The translations under genes were made by a program, and so were the position numbers. From the NCBI RefSeq assembly GCF_017874715.1, contig NZ_JAGGLR010000020.1, positions 1 to 64,000 on the forward strand: a stretch of DNA of 64,000 nt, given 5' to 3'. The stretch is from Streptomyces iranensis (GTDB lineage Bacteria > Actinomycetota > Actinomycetes > Streptomycetales > Streptomycetaceae). Below, in pieces: positions 37,701 through 45,010 of this stretch. How positions within the stretch are numbered: the first letter of the stretch is position 1; the number at the start of each line of letters is the position of its first letter. The notes below the pieces were generated by a model. That model was not told the DNA's origin. It did no database searches and saw only the letters and a list, made by a program, of their open reading frames with translations.

Positions 37701-39483
37701 CAAGACGGTGCGGCGCGGCCTCGGTCCGATCAAGCGGCGGCACGGCCTCACCCGGATCCAGCTCAAGAAGATCGCGGAGGGCAAGTACCGCATCAGAGTG
37801 ACCATCAACCCGAGCGAAGACACGCCGGTGGAGACCCTGTCGGAGGACGAGTTCCCGTACAAGATCGCCAGAGCGCAGGGCCGCATGGACGTCAACAGGT
37901 ACGGACCGACGGTCGCGCAGCTGCACGAGGTCAGGCCCGCCGGGCAGAGCAACGACCCCTTCATCGGCTTCGTCGTCAACATGGCGGCCATTCCCTCCGA
38001 GATCGAGAGCAACCCCGCCGTGGCCTCCCGGTATTTGAGCACGGCATGGGACGTTCCCGGGGGCGGGTCGGAGGACATGGCCGCGGCCAGGACCGCCGTC
38101 GTCATCGGCGTCAACGCCTTCGAGGGCCTCAAACCCGAGAAGAACAAGAGCGAGCTGAGCGCGGCCATCGGCATGGTCAATCCGCCGAGCAAACTCGTCG
38201 CGGCCGTCTTCGGCTTCGTCTGGACGCCCCGGTGGGTCCGCGTGCAGGGCGGGAGGGAGCAGGGCAACGCCCCTCTGGCCGAGGTGCGCGCGAAGTACCG
38301 GGCCCTCGAAACGGACGGCAAGCGGAAGCTCGCGGAGGAGAACGAATCCGGCCTGCGCGACAAGAAGGCGCTTCCCTACGGGGTCTTCCGCCAGCAGGTG
38401 CTCGGCTCGTCGTACACCAAGAAGGCGGTGGACATCCTCGGCAAGGCCAACAAGCAGGTCCACATCGTCAGCCAGGACGCCGACACCAGTGTCTCGACCA
38501 CCAAGGGGATGGGCGTCCTGGCTGCCTACACCAAGGTGCTGGGCGAGATGCGGGAGCACCCGCTGCTCACCATCGGGGGCTACACGTTCGAGAAGTTCGA
38601 CTGGAAGAAGGACGCCGACCCCCGCACGGTCCAGCTGACGACGCTCTCCAACCAGGTGGACCGGGCGATCCGGGAGGCCATCGACAAGCGGTACACGCAG
38701 ATGCTCTACCCCACCGAGCCGAACATGCTCATCAAGGCGTGGGACAAGGAAGGCTCCCCGGGCATCTTCCAGGATCCCAGGACCCAGGGGCTGCTCGAGG
38801 CCCAGGGAGAGCTGTACCCCATCGGCGGTGCCGAGGGCCGGAAACTCAAGATCAAATTGATGGAGCTGTTCGGCGACGGCTTCTCCGTCGTCTACGCTCC
38901 CCTGGCCGCCACCACCACGAGCCCGGCCCCGGGCGACGACAAGCGCGGTCTCTCCGTGACCCCGCGGAAGGTCGTCGGAGCCGAGCGCGGCGAAGGTCTC
39001 GATCCGAGGCTGGGCGCGGAGGAGATCGCCCGCCGCAGCCACCGGGCCTACGCGCTGGTGCTCCAGTCGCAGTCCACGGCCAGCGCCACACGGCTCGCCC
39101 AGGAGTTCATCCTGTCCACCCCGAAGCCGCAGGGCATGAGCAAGAAGGCGTGGGCGAGGCTGCAGGCCCAACTCCAGGACATCGTCTTCGTCCATGTGGA
39201 AGAAGTCGTCAAGCTGATGGTCGACGATCCTCGGCGGACCGTGCACAGCGTGGTGATCAGAACGCGCGCCAAGAAGCTCAGAGAGGACGCCAAGCACCTG
39301 GCCCAGACGCTGGCGGAGGCGGGCACACCGCAGGCCGGGCAGGTGGTCGAGCAGGCCCGGAAGGTGACGCGCCGGATCATCACCGCGCTGACCGCCGACG
39401 CGCTCAAGGGTGTCTGGGGCGAGCTCGCCCCGCTGCTGAGGAGCATCATGGAGGCCGAGCGGACCGGAGAGGGGCCGGAGTGA
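34792..39483 (+). CDS. Large eCIS-associated cargo / polymorphic-toxin-like protein
   Basis: This 1563-residue protein has no confident family assignment. I chose the ATG at 34792 (GGGAGGGG upstream) over a GTG at 34690 whose extra 34 residues look non-coding. Regions in order: a Pro/Ala-rich N-terminus with LSNAAVTAAL (37-46) and AGQDTVGNGAVAAARR (65-80); a charged region rich in Lys, Glu and Asp; long predicted helices (about 380-700); hydrophobic helices (about 745-860); a very basic Lys/Arg/Pro linker (about 880-945); and a C-terminal globular part (about 950-1540) containing QDADTS near 1229, a DxD-like element. The GNxAV motif, hydrophobic middle and basic linker resemble DUF4157-type proteins linked to eCIS loci, as I recall them, but no HExxH is seen. 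Being beside a full eCIS operon and followed by a coupled small gene, it is probably a loaded effector with a C-terminal toxin or enzyme. The activity is unknown. Confidence 0.75.
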   Translation: MPPPKALALRPRVSRTVPAPAQDRPEVHDPGRPQVPLSNAAVTAALSGGRGPAAPPPSSTRLRPAGQDTVGNGAVAAARRTETASRQQPPTAEPARADTAEAAPAAAASPAAPEAKTRPGPGADPKFAMLKKDVRRKKRSVAASHPPPKAEAGAAQDAARPPKDDEEAQGKTANAEKMNEAEPKDFDKDAFIRAVEKAIAEKAPKNLDEADKFADSGKADEVRQEVRGKVGEGKADSAEQIATTTAAPPDTSAAVPKKVVPLTPDRPPGTPGTPDPANAVPDKLPPSATDLSSGPANVNRRMRTAQVTEAQLKKSNEASFTKALGEKKAAEQHSEAAPGRMRGHEKKELHAATAQARRLGAVAMGAMGAQRVRTGQQVGTGKSGAQGRDEEKRAQVTALLQGVFDTMKKDVEAILNGLDKLVDDQFGRGEKAARDAFTAEHQRKMDEYKDRRYSGVTGKLRWVRDKFAGLPAEADKIFEEARDNYVRRMRQVISDVADTIGTELNRAKRRIAQGRGELRDAVRKLPADLRSIGQQAAAGFADKFDELTQSVDDKGTQLVDTLATKYTDALKSVDDEIAAEKEKNKGLVAKAVDAVKSVINTIMELKRLLLSVLAKAASAVMLILKDPIGFLRNLVSAVGAGLRQFLANIGRHLQQGIMSWLLGKTAEAGIELPSKFDAQGVLRMLASLLGLTWQNIRSRIVRKVPRMEPAVAAAETAVPLVAEVRKRGVAGMWNDLKTRVGDLKKDLLDKVIAYVTPTIVQAGIMWVISLLNPASAFVRAVKLIIDIVRFIVTQARQIFEFVNAVLDSVIAIARGGSGGVPGLIERALARSIPVLLGVLAAILGVGGIAAKVKQIVQAMSKPVNRAVDWVIDKIVGLVKKLWSKLKPKFEKKKPKPKRRPDRKRPARPRRRTRPDQRRRPGRRRPKRRRDPKKKRPDKRPDKRTEADRKRALDAAVRDATHLLNEEAATVKTVRRGLGPIKRRHGLTRIQLKKIAEGKYRIRVTINPSEDTPVETLSEDEFPYKIARAQGRMDVNRYGPTVAQLHEVRPAGQSNDPFIGFVVNMAAIPSEIESNPAVASRYLSTAWDVPGGGSEDMAAARTAVVIGVNAFEGLKPEKNKSELSAAIGMVNPPSKLVAAVFGFVWTPRWVRVQGGREQGNAPLAEVRAKYRALETDGKRKLAEENESGLRDKKALPYGVFRQQVLGSSYTKKAVDILGKANKQVHIVSQDADTSVSTTKGMGVLAAYTKVLGEMREHPLLTIGGYTFEKFDWKKDADPRTVQLTTLSNQVDRAIREAIDKRYTQMLYPTEPNMLIKAWDKEGSPGIFQDPRTQGLLEAQGELYPIGGAEGRKLKIKLMELFGDGFSVVYAPLAATTTSPAPGDDKRGLSVTPRKVVGAERGEGLDPRLGAEEIARRSHRAYALVLQSQSTASATRLAQEFILSTPKPQGMSKKAWARLQAQLQDIVFVHVEEVVKLMVDDPRRTVHSVVIRTRAKKLREDAKHLAQTLAEAGTPQAGQVVEQARKVTRRIITALTADALKGVWGELAPLLRSIMEAERTGEGPE

Positions 39484-40127
39484 CCGAGGACGCGCCGCGG
39501 CGTCTGCGCGCCGAGTGCTCACGCGACGACTACGCGTCGATGGCAGGCCTGGCCAGGGCCCTCTACACGCACGGACTCGGGCCCCACGAGGTGGTACGGG
39601 AGTGCTACGGCGTCGGCTTCCCCGAGGAGTTCTTCGTACTCGCCGACGCCGGCCCCCACTCCCTGGACCTCATGGTGGACTTCCCCCTGCTGCCCTGGCG
39701 TCTGGCCGTACCCCCCGAGCGCGGTGGCCAGCCGGAGCGGCCCGATCCGATGGCGGACATCACGCGCAAGGTCTTCGCCCGCGACCCGGATCTGGTCCCC
39801 CTGTTCCTCGGTGTCAACGTCAACCTCGAGCACGGCGGCCGGGTGCACTGCTACAGCCTCGCCGAGCTCGGGGCGGGCCGGACGACCGTATTCGGGATCT
39901 GGAAGGACGTCGAACCGCACAACGGGGTGGAACGCTGCGGCGATTCCCTGCTCGCCGTCCTGCACGAGCACCACACGCAGTACGTCGACTGGCTGGAGAA
40001 CGAGTCATGGGACCCCGCGAACGTGCGGACCGACCCGGTCGACGAGGAGACCGTGGCCGAGATCCGCGAACTGGTCCCGATGATCGAGGGGTTCCAGCGC
40101 CGGGCCGCCTCGCGTGGCAGCGGCTGA
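39480..40127 (+). CDS. Putative immunity or chaperone protein for the upstream cargo
   Basis: A 215-residue acidic, soluble protein that I do not recognise with confidence. Its GTG start overlaps the cargo stop (GTGA), which implies translational coupling and near-equal expression. It has no signal peptide or membrane segment. The stretch YGVGFPEEFFVLADAG followed by scattered hydrophobic and acidic residues is faintly like the SUKH (SMI1/KNR4) immunity superfamily. A small gene fused by overlap to the 3' end of a toxin-like gene is the classic immunity arrangement. A loading chaperone or adaptor would fit equally well. Both roles are inferred from context. Confidence 0.7.
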   Translation: MTEDAPRRLRAECSRDDYASMAGLARALYTHGLGPHEVVRECYGVGFPEEFFVLADAGPHSLDLMVDFPLLPWRLAVPPERGGQPERPDPMADITRKVFARDPDLVPLFLGVNVNLEHGGRVHCYSLAELGAGRTTVFGIWKDVEPHNGVERCGDSLLAVLHEHHTQYVDWLENESWDPANVRTDPVDEETVAEIRELVPMIEGFQRRAASRGSG

Positions 40128-40153
40128 AACACCCGGGATGGTCGTTGCGTGGC

Positions 40154-40177
40154 CCTCCGGTCCCCGGGGACCGGAGG
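40154..40177. terminator. Perfect palindrome, likely bidirectional terminator
   Basis: A 24-bp perfect inverted repeat, CCTCCGGTCCCC followed at once by its complement, sits between the stop of the plus-strand pair (40127) and the stop of the minus-strand operon (40185). As RNA either strand folds into a ten-pair GC stem with a CCGG loop. No T-run is present, which is common for terminators in high-GC actinomycetes. Confidence 0.65.
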
Positions 40178-40184
40178 CCGGGAC

Positions 40185-40505
40185 TCACGGCCTCGGGGTC
40201 GTGGTCTGCGGCACGGGCACCATGAGCGGCACCGCTCCCGGCACCGCCCGCAGCGCGGCATGGGCCACGGCCGCGTTCCCCGACCGGTCCTGACCGGCCA
40301 GCAGCGAGGGCCCCACCGTGGCCGGAGGGTGCGCCGCACGGGCCACCGTCGCATTGCTCACGGGCGCCGGAGCGGGAGTCGGTACCGGGCTCGGGGCCGC
40401 CCCCTGCCGGACCGCCGTCGCGACCTCCTGCGGGCGGACGGACGGGACCGGGGCCAGGAGGCGGTGGAGGGAGAGCGGGGGTTCGGTGGGCAGCATCGGC
40501 TTCAC
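40185..40505 (-). CDS. Small GNxAV-motif protein at the end of the eCIS operon
   Basis: A 106-residue, Pro/Ala-rich, low-complexity protein with no membrane segment. The GTG at 40505 overlaps the stop of the AAA+ ATPase gene (GTGA); an ATG at 40496 is also possible. Residues 49-57 (VSNATVARA) and 70-85 (AGQDRSGNAAVAHAAL) match the two elements near the N-terminus of the 1563-residue cargo (LSNAAVTAAL and AGQDTVGNGAVAAARR). From memory, GNxAV sequences are common at the start of DUF4157-type eCIS-linked proteins. It may be a cargo adaptor, a plug, or a cargo remnant that kept only the signal. No catalytic residues are recognisable. Confidence 0.7.
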   Translation of the reverse strand: MKPMLPTEPPLSLHRLLAPVPSVRPQEVATAVRQGAAPSPVPTPAPAPVSNATVARAAHPPATVGPSLLAGQDRSGNAAVAHAALRAVPGAVPLMVPVPQTTTPRP

Positions 40506-42604
40506 CCCTGGGATGCGTCGTCGAGCAGATGGGCGTGCGGGCCCAGTTCGGTCGGGCGGAGCAGGCGGGCCTCGCGTTGGAACTGGCGTGCCACACCACG
40601 TACGACATGGCGCATGGCAATCGTATCGCCACCCCCGTCCGCCGCCGCCAGTGCCGCCGTGCGGGCCGCCGCGGTGATGGCGGCGCCGGTCATGTCCAGG
40701 CGGGCCAGGGCGCCCAGGTCCACATCGGGGGCGAGGGGGGCCTCCTGGGGGAAGGCGAGGCGCCACAGCCGGCGGCGTTCGGCGGCGGCCGGGCGGGGGA
40801 AGTGGACGACGAAGTGGAAGCGCCGGGTGAAGGCCGGGTCGATGTTGTCCTTCAGATTGCTGGTCAGGATGACCAGGCCGTCGCTGGCCTCCAGGCGCTG
40901 CAGCAGATAGCCGACTTCCAGGTTGGCGTAGCGGTCGGTGCCATGTTTCACCTCGCCGCGCTTGCCGAACAGCGCGTCGGCCTCGTCGAAGAGCAGCACC
41001 GCATGGCTCTCCTCGGCCTGCCGGAACGCGGTCTCCATGTTCTTCTCCGTCTCCCCCACCCATTTGGAGACGACCTGGGCGAGGTCCACTTTGAGCAGTT
41101 CCAGACCGAGCATGCCGGTGACGATCTCGGCGGACATGGTCTTGCCGGTTCCGGGCTCACCGGTGAAGAGCGCCTTGACCCCGCCGTGCCCGGAGCGGCG
41201 GGCGAAGCCCCAGCTCTCGGCGATCCGGGGCCAGGCGCGGAAGGCCGAGGCGATCTCCAGGATCTGGCGGAACTGGACATCGGGCAGGACCAGGTCGTCG
41301 ACGGTGCGGCGGGGCGTGATCGACTGGACGGCGCTGCCGCCGCGGCCGCGGGTGACGGTGGCGATCGCGGGCTCCACATGCGCGGCGACCGGCTCCGGGT
41401 GTCCGTTGCCGGCCAGGCGCGCCCCGGCGTCCGCGACCGAGGCGACGGCGCGCAGTTCGCCGCCGCTCATCCGGTAGCGGACGGCGAGGTCTTCGAGGAG
41501 GGTTCCGTTCAGGTCCGGCAGGGCTGCCGACCACATGGCGCGGCGGTCGGTGAACCCGGGTACGGGCACGGTGAGTTCGGCATAGGCGCGGGCGGCGAGC
41601 AGGCCCGCCGGGCGCCAGGGCCTGAGGCCGGTCAGGCACACCGGCACCCGCGAGCGGAGCAGCGCGGCGGACACCGCGTCGGCGGTGGCCCGCCGCGGCT
41701 CGCCGCGCAGGTCGTCGGTGGGGATCCACAGCACCGCGCCCAGCACGGCGGCCGTCCGCAGATCGGCCTCGGGGTCGTCGGTCAGGGTGCGCAGCGGTGC
41801 CCCGGCGGCCCGGACCAGCGCCTGTACGGCGTCGAGCTGGCCGTCGGGCGGGCAGCCCCACAGCCCGGCCAGGTCGAGGTCGCCGGAGCCCAGCGCGCGG
41901 CCCAGTCGGGTGAGCCGTTCGGAGGAGAGGTACGGGGACAGCACGCGCGGCTCCGGCGGGGCGACCTCGCCGGGGTCGTGGCCGAGCAGTCCGACGTCGC
42001 CGCCCCAGCCCAGCAGGAAGTCCAGCACCCCGGGTCCGGGGAGGAGTTCCTGGGCGAGTTCGACCGCGGCCTCGCCGTGTGCGCGCAGCAGTCCGTAGCG
42101 GCGCAGCGGCCCGGCCGGGCCGAGGGAGCGGCGCAGGGCGAGGCACGCGGCCGCGCTGTCCGCGCTCACGGCCATCAGCAGTTCCACGCTGGGCAGCCGC
42201 CGGTTGAGGTTGTCCACGATGTAGGCGTAGATCCGCTCGTAGCCCCGGTCCAGCTCGGGCGCGGCGGCCAGGAGCAGGGCGTCCTGCTCCGCGCGGGTCA
42301 GGCCGAACCGGGTGGCGAGCGCGTCCAGCGGCAGAGCCCGGCCCTCGGCGGACGCGCGCCGCCTCAGGTCGCGTTCGGCTTCCGGCTCCGGCGGCGGGGG
42401 CGCGTAGTGCTCGGCCATGGTTTCGGTGAAGGCGTGCACCTCGCCGAGCAGTACGTCGACCTGTTCGTCGGTCACGCAGTACGGGGTGAGGTCGGGCCTG
42501 GTGAGCCGGGCGGCGAGCCGGGCCTGGCGCTCGACGGCGGCCCTGAGCGCCCCGTGCAGGCCGGCCAGCCGTAGTCGCAGGTGCTCCACCGCGGTTACGC
42601 CCAT
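40502..42604 (-). CDS. cis15: eCIS AAA+ ATPase (Afp15/Cis15-like)
   Basis: A 700-residue cytoplasmic ATPase of the type conserved in nearly all eCIS loci, thought to act in assembly or sheath/cargo handling. The N-terminal 450 residues are helical and degenerate. The C-terminal AAA+ module has Walker A GEPGTGKT (about 483-490), Walker B VLLFDEADALFG (about 533-544), sensor 1 LTSN and an Arg finger pair in FTRRFHF (about 590). The ATG at 42604 begins five bases after the stop of the tape-measure-like gene. An open frame continues further upstream, but it belongs to antisense and alternative-frame reading of that gene. The next gene overlaps its stop. Confidence 0.93.
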   Translation of the reverse strand: MGVTAVEHLRLRLAGLHGALRAAVERQARLAARLTRPDLTPYCVTDEQVDVLLGEVHAFTETMAEHYAPPPPEPEAERDLRRRASAEGRALPLDALATRFGLTRAEQDALLLAAAPELDRGYERIYAYIVDNLNRRLPSVELLMAVSADSAAACLALRRSLGPAGPLRRYGLLRAHGEAAVELAQELLPGPGVLDFLLGWGGDVGLLGHDPGEVAPPEPRVLSPYLSSERLTRLGRALGSGDLDLAGLWGCPPDGQLDAVQALVRAAGAPLRTLTDDPEADLRTAAVLGAVLWIPTDDLRGEPRRATADAVSAALLRSRVPVCLTGLRPWRPAGLLAARAYAELTVPVPGFTDRRAMWSAALPDLNGTLLEDLAVRYRMSGGELRAVASVADAGARLAGNGHPEPVAAHVEPAIATVTRGRGGSAVQSITPRRTVDDLVLPDVQFRQILEIASAFRAWPRIAESWGFARRSGHGGVKALFTGEPGTGKTMSAEIVTGMLGLELLKVDLAQVVSKWVGETEKNMETAFRQAEESHAVLLFDEADALFGKRGEVKHGTDRYANLEVGYLLQRLEASDGLVILTSNLKDNIDPAFTRRFHFVVHFPRPAAAERRRLWRLAFPQEAPLAPDVDLGALARLDMTGAAITAAARTAALAAADGGGDTIAMRHVVRGVARQFQREARLLRPTELGPHAHLLDDASQG

Positions 42605-42609
42605 GGATC

Positions 42610-44481
42610 TCACCCGGCCGAGAAGGTCAGGGTCCGGCCGCCCAGCCAGGCCACGTCGGGTACGTCGGCGAGCAGGCCGCCGTGTCGGAGGTCCGCATGG
42701 CGCCGGCCCATCGGGACGCGCACCCGGACGGCCGTGGCCTCGAACCGCACGGTGGCCTCCAGGTCGGCGAACCGACGCAGGGCCGGCACCGGATCCGGTG
42801 TCTCGCGGTCGCGCCAGAGCGTCCAGGCGATGGTGGACAGGCCGAGCGCGGCGGCCAGGGTCACGGTGCGCTCCAGACCGCCGTCCCGGGCGAGCGGCAC
42901 CGCCCGGCGTTCGGTGACCATAGCGGTGACCAGGTCCGCGCACCGCTGGGCGTGGGCGGGCAGTTCGGCGGCGAGGCGCGGGTCAGGTGCCGCGCCCTCG
43001 GCGGCCCACAGCGGGGTGCGCCAGCGCAGCCGCACCACCGGGTCGCCGCGCAGCGGCCGTACGCCGGTGAGGAACGGCACGCCCGCCGAGGCCAGGTCGC
43101 CCAGGGTGCCGGGCGGCAGGGGCCCGTCGCAGAGCAGCACGGGCGGCCGCCCGCAGGACTCCCAGTACGGCAGCAGTCCGGCGGCCTCCGAGGTCCAGGC
43201 GATGGGAAACATGCCGTGGGCGTCGACGAGGAGCAGCCCGTCGTCGGCCCCCGTGAGCAGCAGCGGGTCGGCGGGGTCGTGGCCTCGGCACACCGACAGG
43301 GCCAGGACGCCGTCGAGGACCGGGAGCGCGGGGCCCACCTGGCGGGCGAAGTCGGTCAGCCGCTCCTCGGCGACGGGTGGCGGGAGGCCCGCGAAGGCGG
43401 CCGCGGCCTCGGTGTCGCGTTCGGCGCGGCGCCAGCCCCGCGTGGTCTCGCCCAGCACCTTGTACGCCAGGGCGGCGGCGAACAGCGGTGCCTCCTCGGC
43501 GAGTTCGATACCGGCCAGGGCGGGGCCGATCGCGTCGAGGTACCCGATGCGTGCCAGTGGCCCGGCGAGCAGGAAGGGCAGGGCGGACCACACCCGTACC
43601 TCGCCGCCGGTCCGCGCCCCGGCGATCGTGCTCGCCCCGGCGGTGGTACCCGCGGCGGTGGAGCCCGCCGCGCCGGGCGGCTCCTCGGCGCCCGGGGCAT
43701 ACGGCCCGGCCAGGGCCCGGACCAGACGCACCGGCTCCTCGCGGTCGGCCGACGCCAGGAAGTCGGCGAGCAGCTGGGGCAGCTCCGCCGCGTCGGCGCC
43801 CGCGACGGCGGCGCGCAGAGACTCGGGCAGCGCCTCGGCGGGCCCGGGACGGACGGCCTCACCGAGCGGCGAGTGCGCGGGCGCGGGCGGAGGGTCCGCC
43901 GCGAGGGCGCGTCCGACGAGTTCCGCGAGCAGCCGGGCGGCCGCCGTGTCGTCCACGCCGAGCAGGGCGAGGAAGTACGCCCGCACCGACGCGTCCGGCA
44001 ACAGCGCGAGCAGCGCGTCCAGTTCGCCGCACTCGGCGAGTTCGGCGAAGAGCGCGGCGGCGCCCGGGGCGGTCCACGGGCCCGGGGCCGCCGCGAACGA
44101 CTCCTCGAAGGACCGCGCGAACGACTCGGCGTCGCTGCCGGGTTCGCCGACGGGGTGTTCCACGACCGGCACCGCCGCGAAGTGGACCTCGACCGGCGGA
44201 CCGCCGGCCACCGAGCGGCCGGAGCGGCCCGGCCGGACGGTGACGGTCAGCGGCTCGGTGATCTCCACGTCCGGCCCGTCGGCCGCCAGCCGCTCGGCGA
44301 AGTGGTCCGCCAGCAACTCCGGCAGGGCATCCACCACATGGCGGATCAGCCCGCGTGGTTCGGGCCCCCAGCTCCACCCGCCGCGCCGGACCACCGTGAC
44401 GGTGCACCGGCGCACGGTGATCTCGCCGGGCTCACCGCCATCGCCGGTCCCGTCGGCGGTCGGGGCGGTGGGCGCGTTCAC
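42610..44481 (-). CDS. Probable eCIS tape-measure protein (Afp14/Cis14-like)
   Basis: A 623-residue protein beginning VTVVRRGGWSWGP a few residues into the chain, an opening I associate with actinobacterial contractile-injection-system tape-measure proteins. The rest is Ala/Leu-rich and helical with acidic stretches. The gene lies directly before the AAA+ ATPase, as Afp14 does before Afp15. The GTG at 44481 overlaps the preceding stop. Tape-measure proteins set tube length and may remain inside the tube. This one is much shorter than phage tape measures, as is usual for eCIS. The identification is from position and the N-terminal wording, without catalytic motifs to confirm it. Confidence 0.6.
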   Translation of the reverse strand: MNAPTAPTADGTGDGGEPGEITVRRCTVTVVRRGGWSWGPEPRGLIRHVVDALPELLADHFAERLAADGPDVEITEPLTVTVRPGRSGRSVAGGPPVEVHFAAVPVVEHPVGEPGSDAESFARSFEESFAAAPGPWTAPGAAALFAELAECGELDALLALLPDASVRAYFLALLGVDDTAAARLLAELVGRALAADPPPAPAHSPLGEAVRPGPAEALPESLRAAVAGADAAELPQLLADFLASADREEPVRLVRALAGPYAPGAEEPPGAAGSTAAGTTAGASTIAGARTGGEVRVWSALPFLLAGPLARIGYLDAIGPALAGIELAEEAPLFAAALAYKVLGETTRGWRRAERDTEAAAAFAGLPPPVAEERLTDFARQVGPALPVLDGVLALSVCRGHDPADPLLLTGADDGLLLVDAHGMFPIAWTSEAAGLLPYWESCGRPPVLLCDGPLPPGTLGDLASAGVPFLTGVRPLRGDPVVRLRWRTPLWAAEGAAPDPRLAAELPAHAQRCADLVTAMVTERRAVPLARDGGLERTVTLAAALGLSTIAWTLWRDRETPDPVPALRRFADLEATVRFEATAVRVRVPMGRRHADLRHGGLLADVPDVAWLGGRTLTFSAG

Positions 44482-45008
44482 GTCACCCCCAGCCTCTCCA
44501 GGCGGCCCGCCCAGCCGACCGCGAGCACCAGCACCCCGTGCGCACTGCCCGCCTCGAGGGTCACCGGCAGTTTCACCTGGGTCTGCTGGGCGGGGATCTC
44601 CCCGGTGAGCACATGGGTGTCCTGCTCGTCGGAGACCAGGGCGACCACGGGGGTGGCGCGGGCCGAGGCGACCTTCACGGTGACGGTGACCCCGTCCGTG
44701 GCCAGTGTGATGCCCTCGGTCCACGACGCGAGGCGCACCAGCCCCGGTTTGGGTTTGCCCTCGGGTGTCGTCTCGACCCCGTGGGCCAACGGCTGGGCGA
44801 GGGCGCCCGGTTCGTCGTCGACCGCCGCCACGTCGAGGTCCCTGGCGTTCAGCGGAAGGGTCGCGATGCGGCCCTCGCCCAGGGAGACGCGCAGCGGCAG
44901 CGCGCGTCCGACGAGCGACGCCACATCGGCCGGGGCACCGGCGCCGGTCAGGGCGAGCGCGCCCACGACATGGCCGGTGTCGGCCGCGTACACCACGGAA
45001 AGAGCCAT
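44478..45008 (-). CDS. Unknown eCIS operon protein
   Basis: A 176-residue protein, rich in Val, Ala, Gly and Thr and probably mostly beta. No motif, signal peptide or membrane segment is visible. It starts at an ATG two bases after the preceding stop and its own stop overlaps the GTG of the tape-measure-like gene, so it is firmly part of the operon. Its position between the FxGQxL-domain trio and the tape measure suggests a structural or assembly role, but nothing in the sequence decides this. Confidence 0.7.
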   Translation of the reverse strand: MALSVVYAADTGHVVGALALTGAGAPADVASLVGRALPLRVSLGEGRIATLPLNARDLDVAAVDDEPGALAQPLAHGVETTPEGKPKPGLVRLASWTEGITLATDGVTVTVKVASARATPVVALVSDEQDTHVLTGEIPAQQTQVKLPVTLEAGSAHGVLVLAVGWAGRLERLGVT

Positions 45009-45010
45009 CG

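Noticed and set aside
34702..39522. A 1606-codon minus-strand frame opposite the cargo gene
   Set aside because: Its composition is Leu/Gly/Arg-biased and low in information. The plus-strand reading has helices, motifs and a coupled downstream gene.
39480..40127. Firm SUKH immunity assignment
   Set aside because: Only one short stretch resembles the family. The call rests on gene context.
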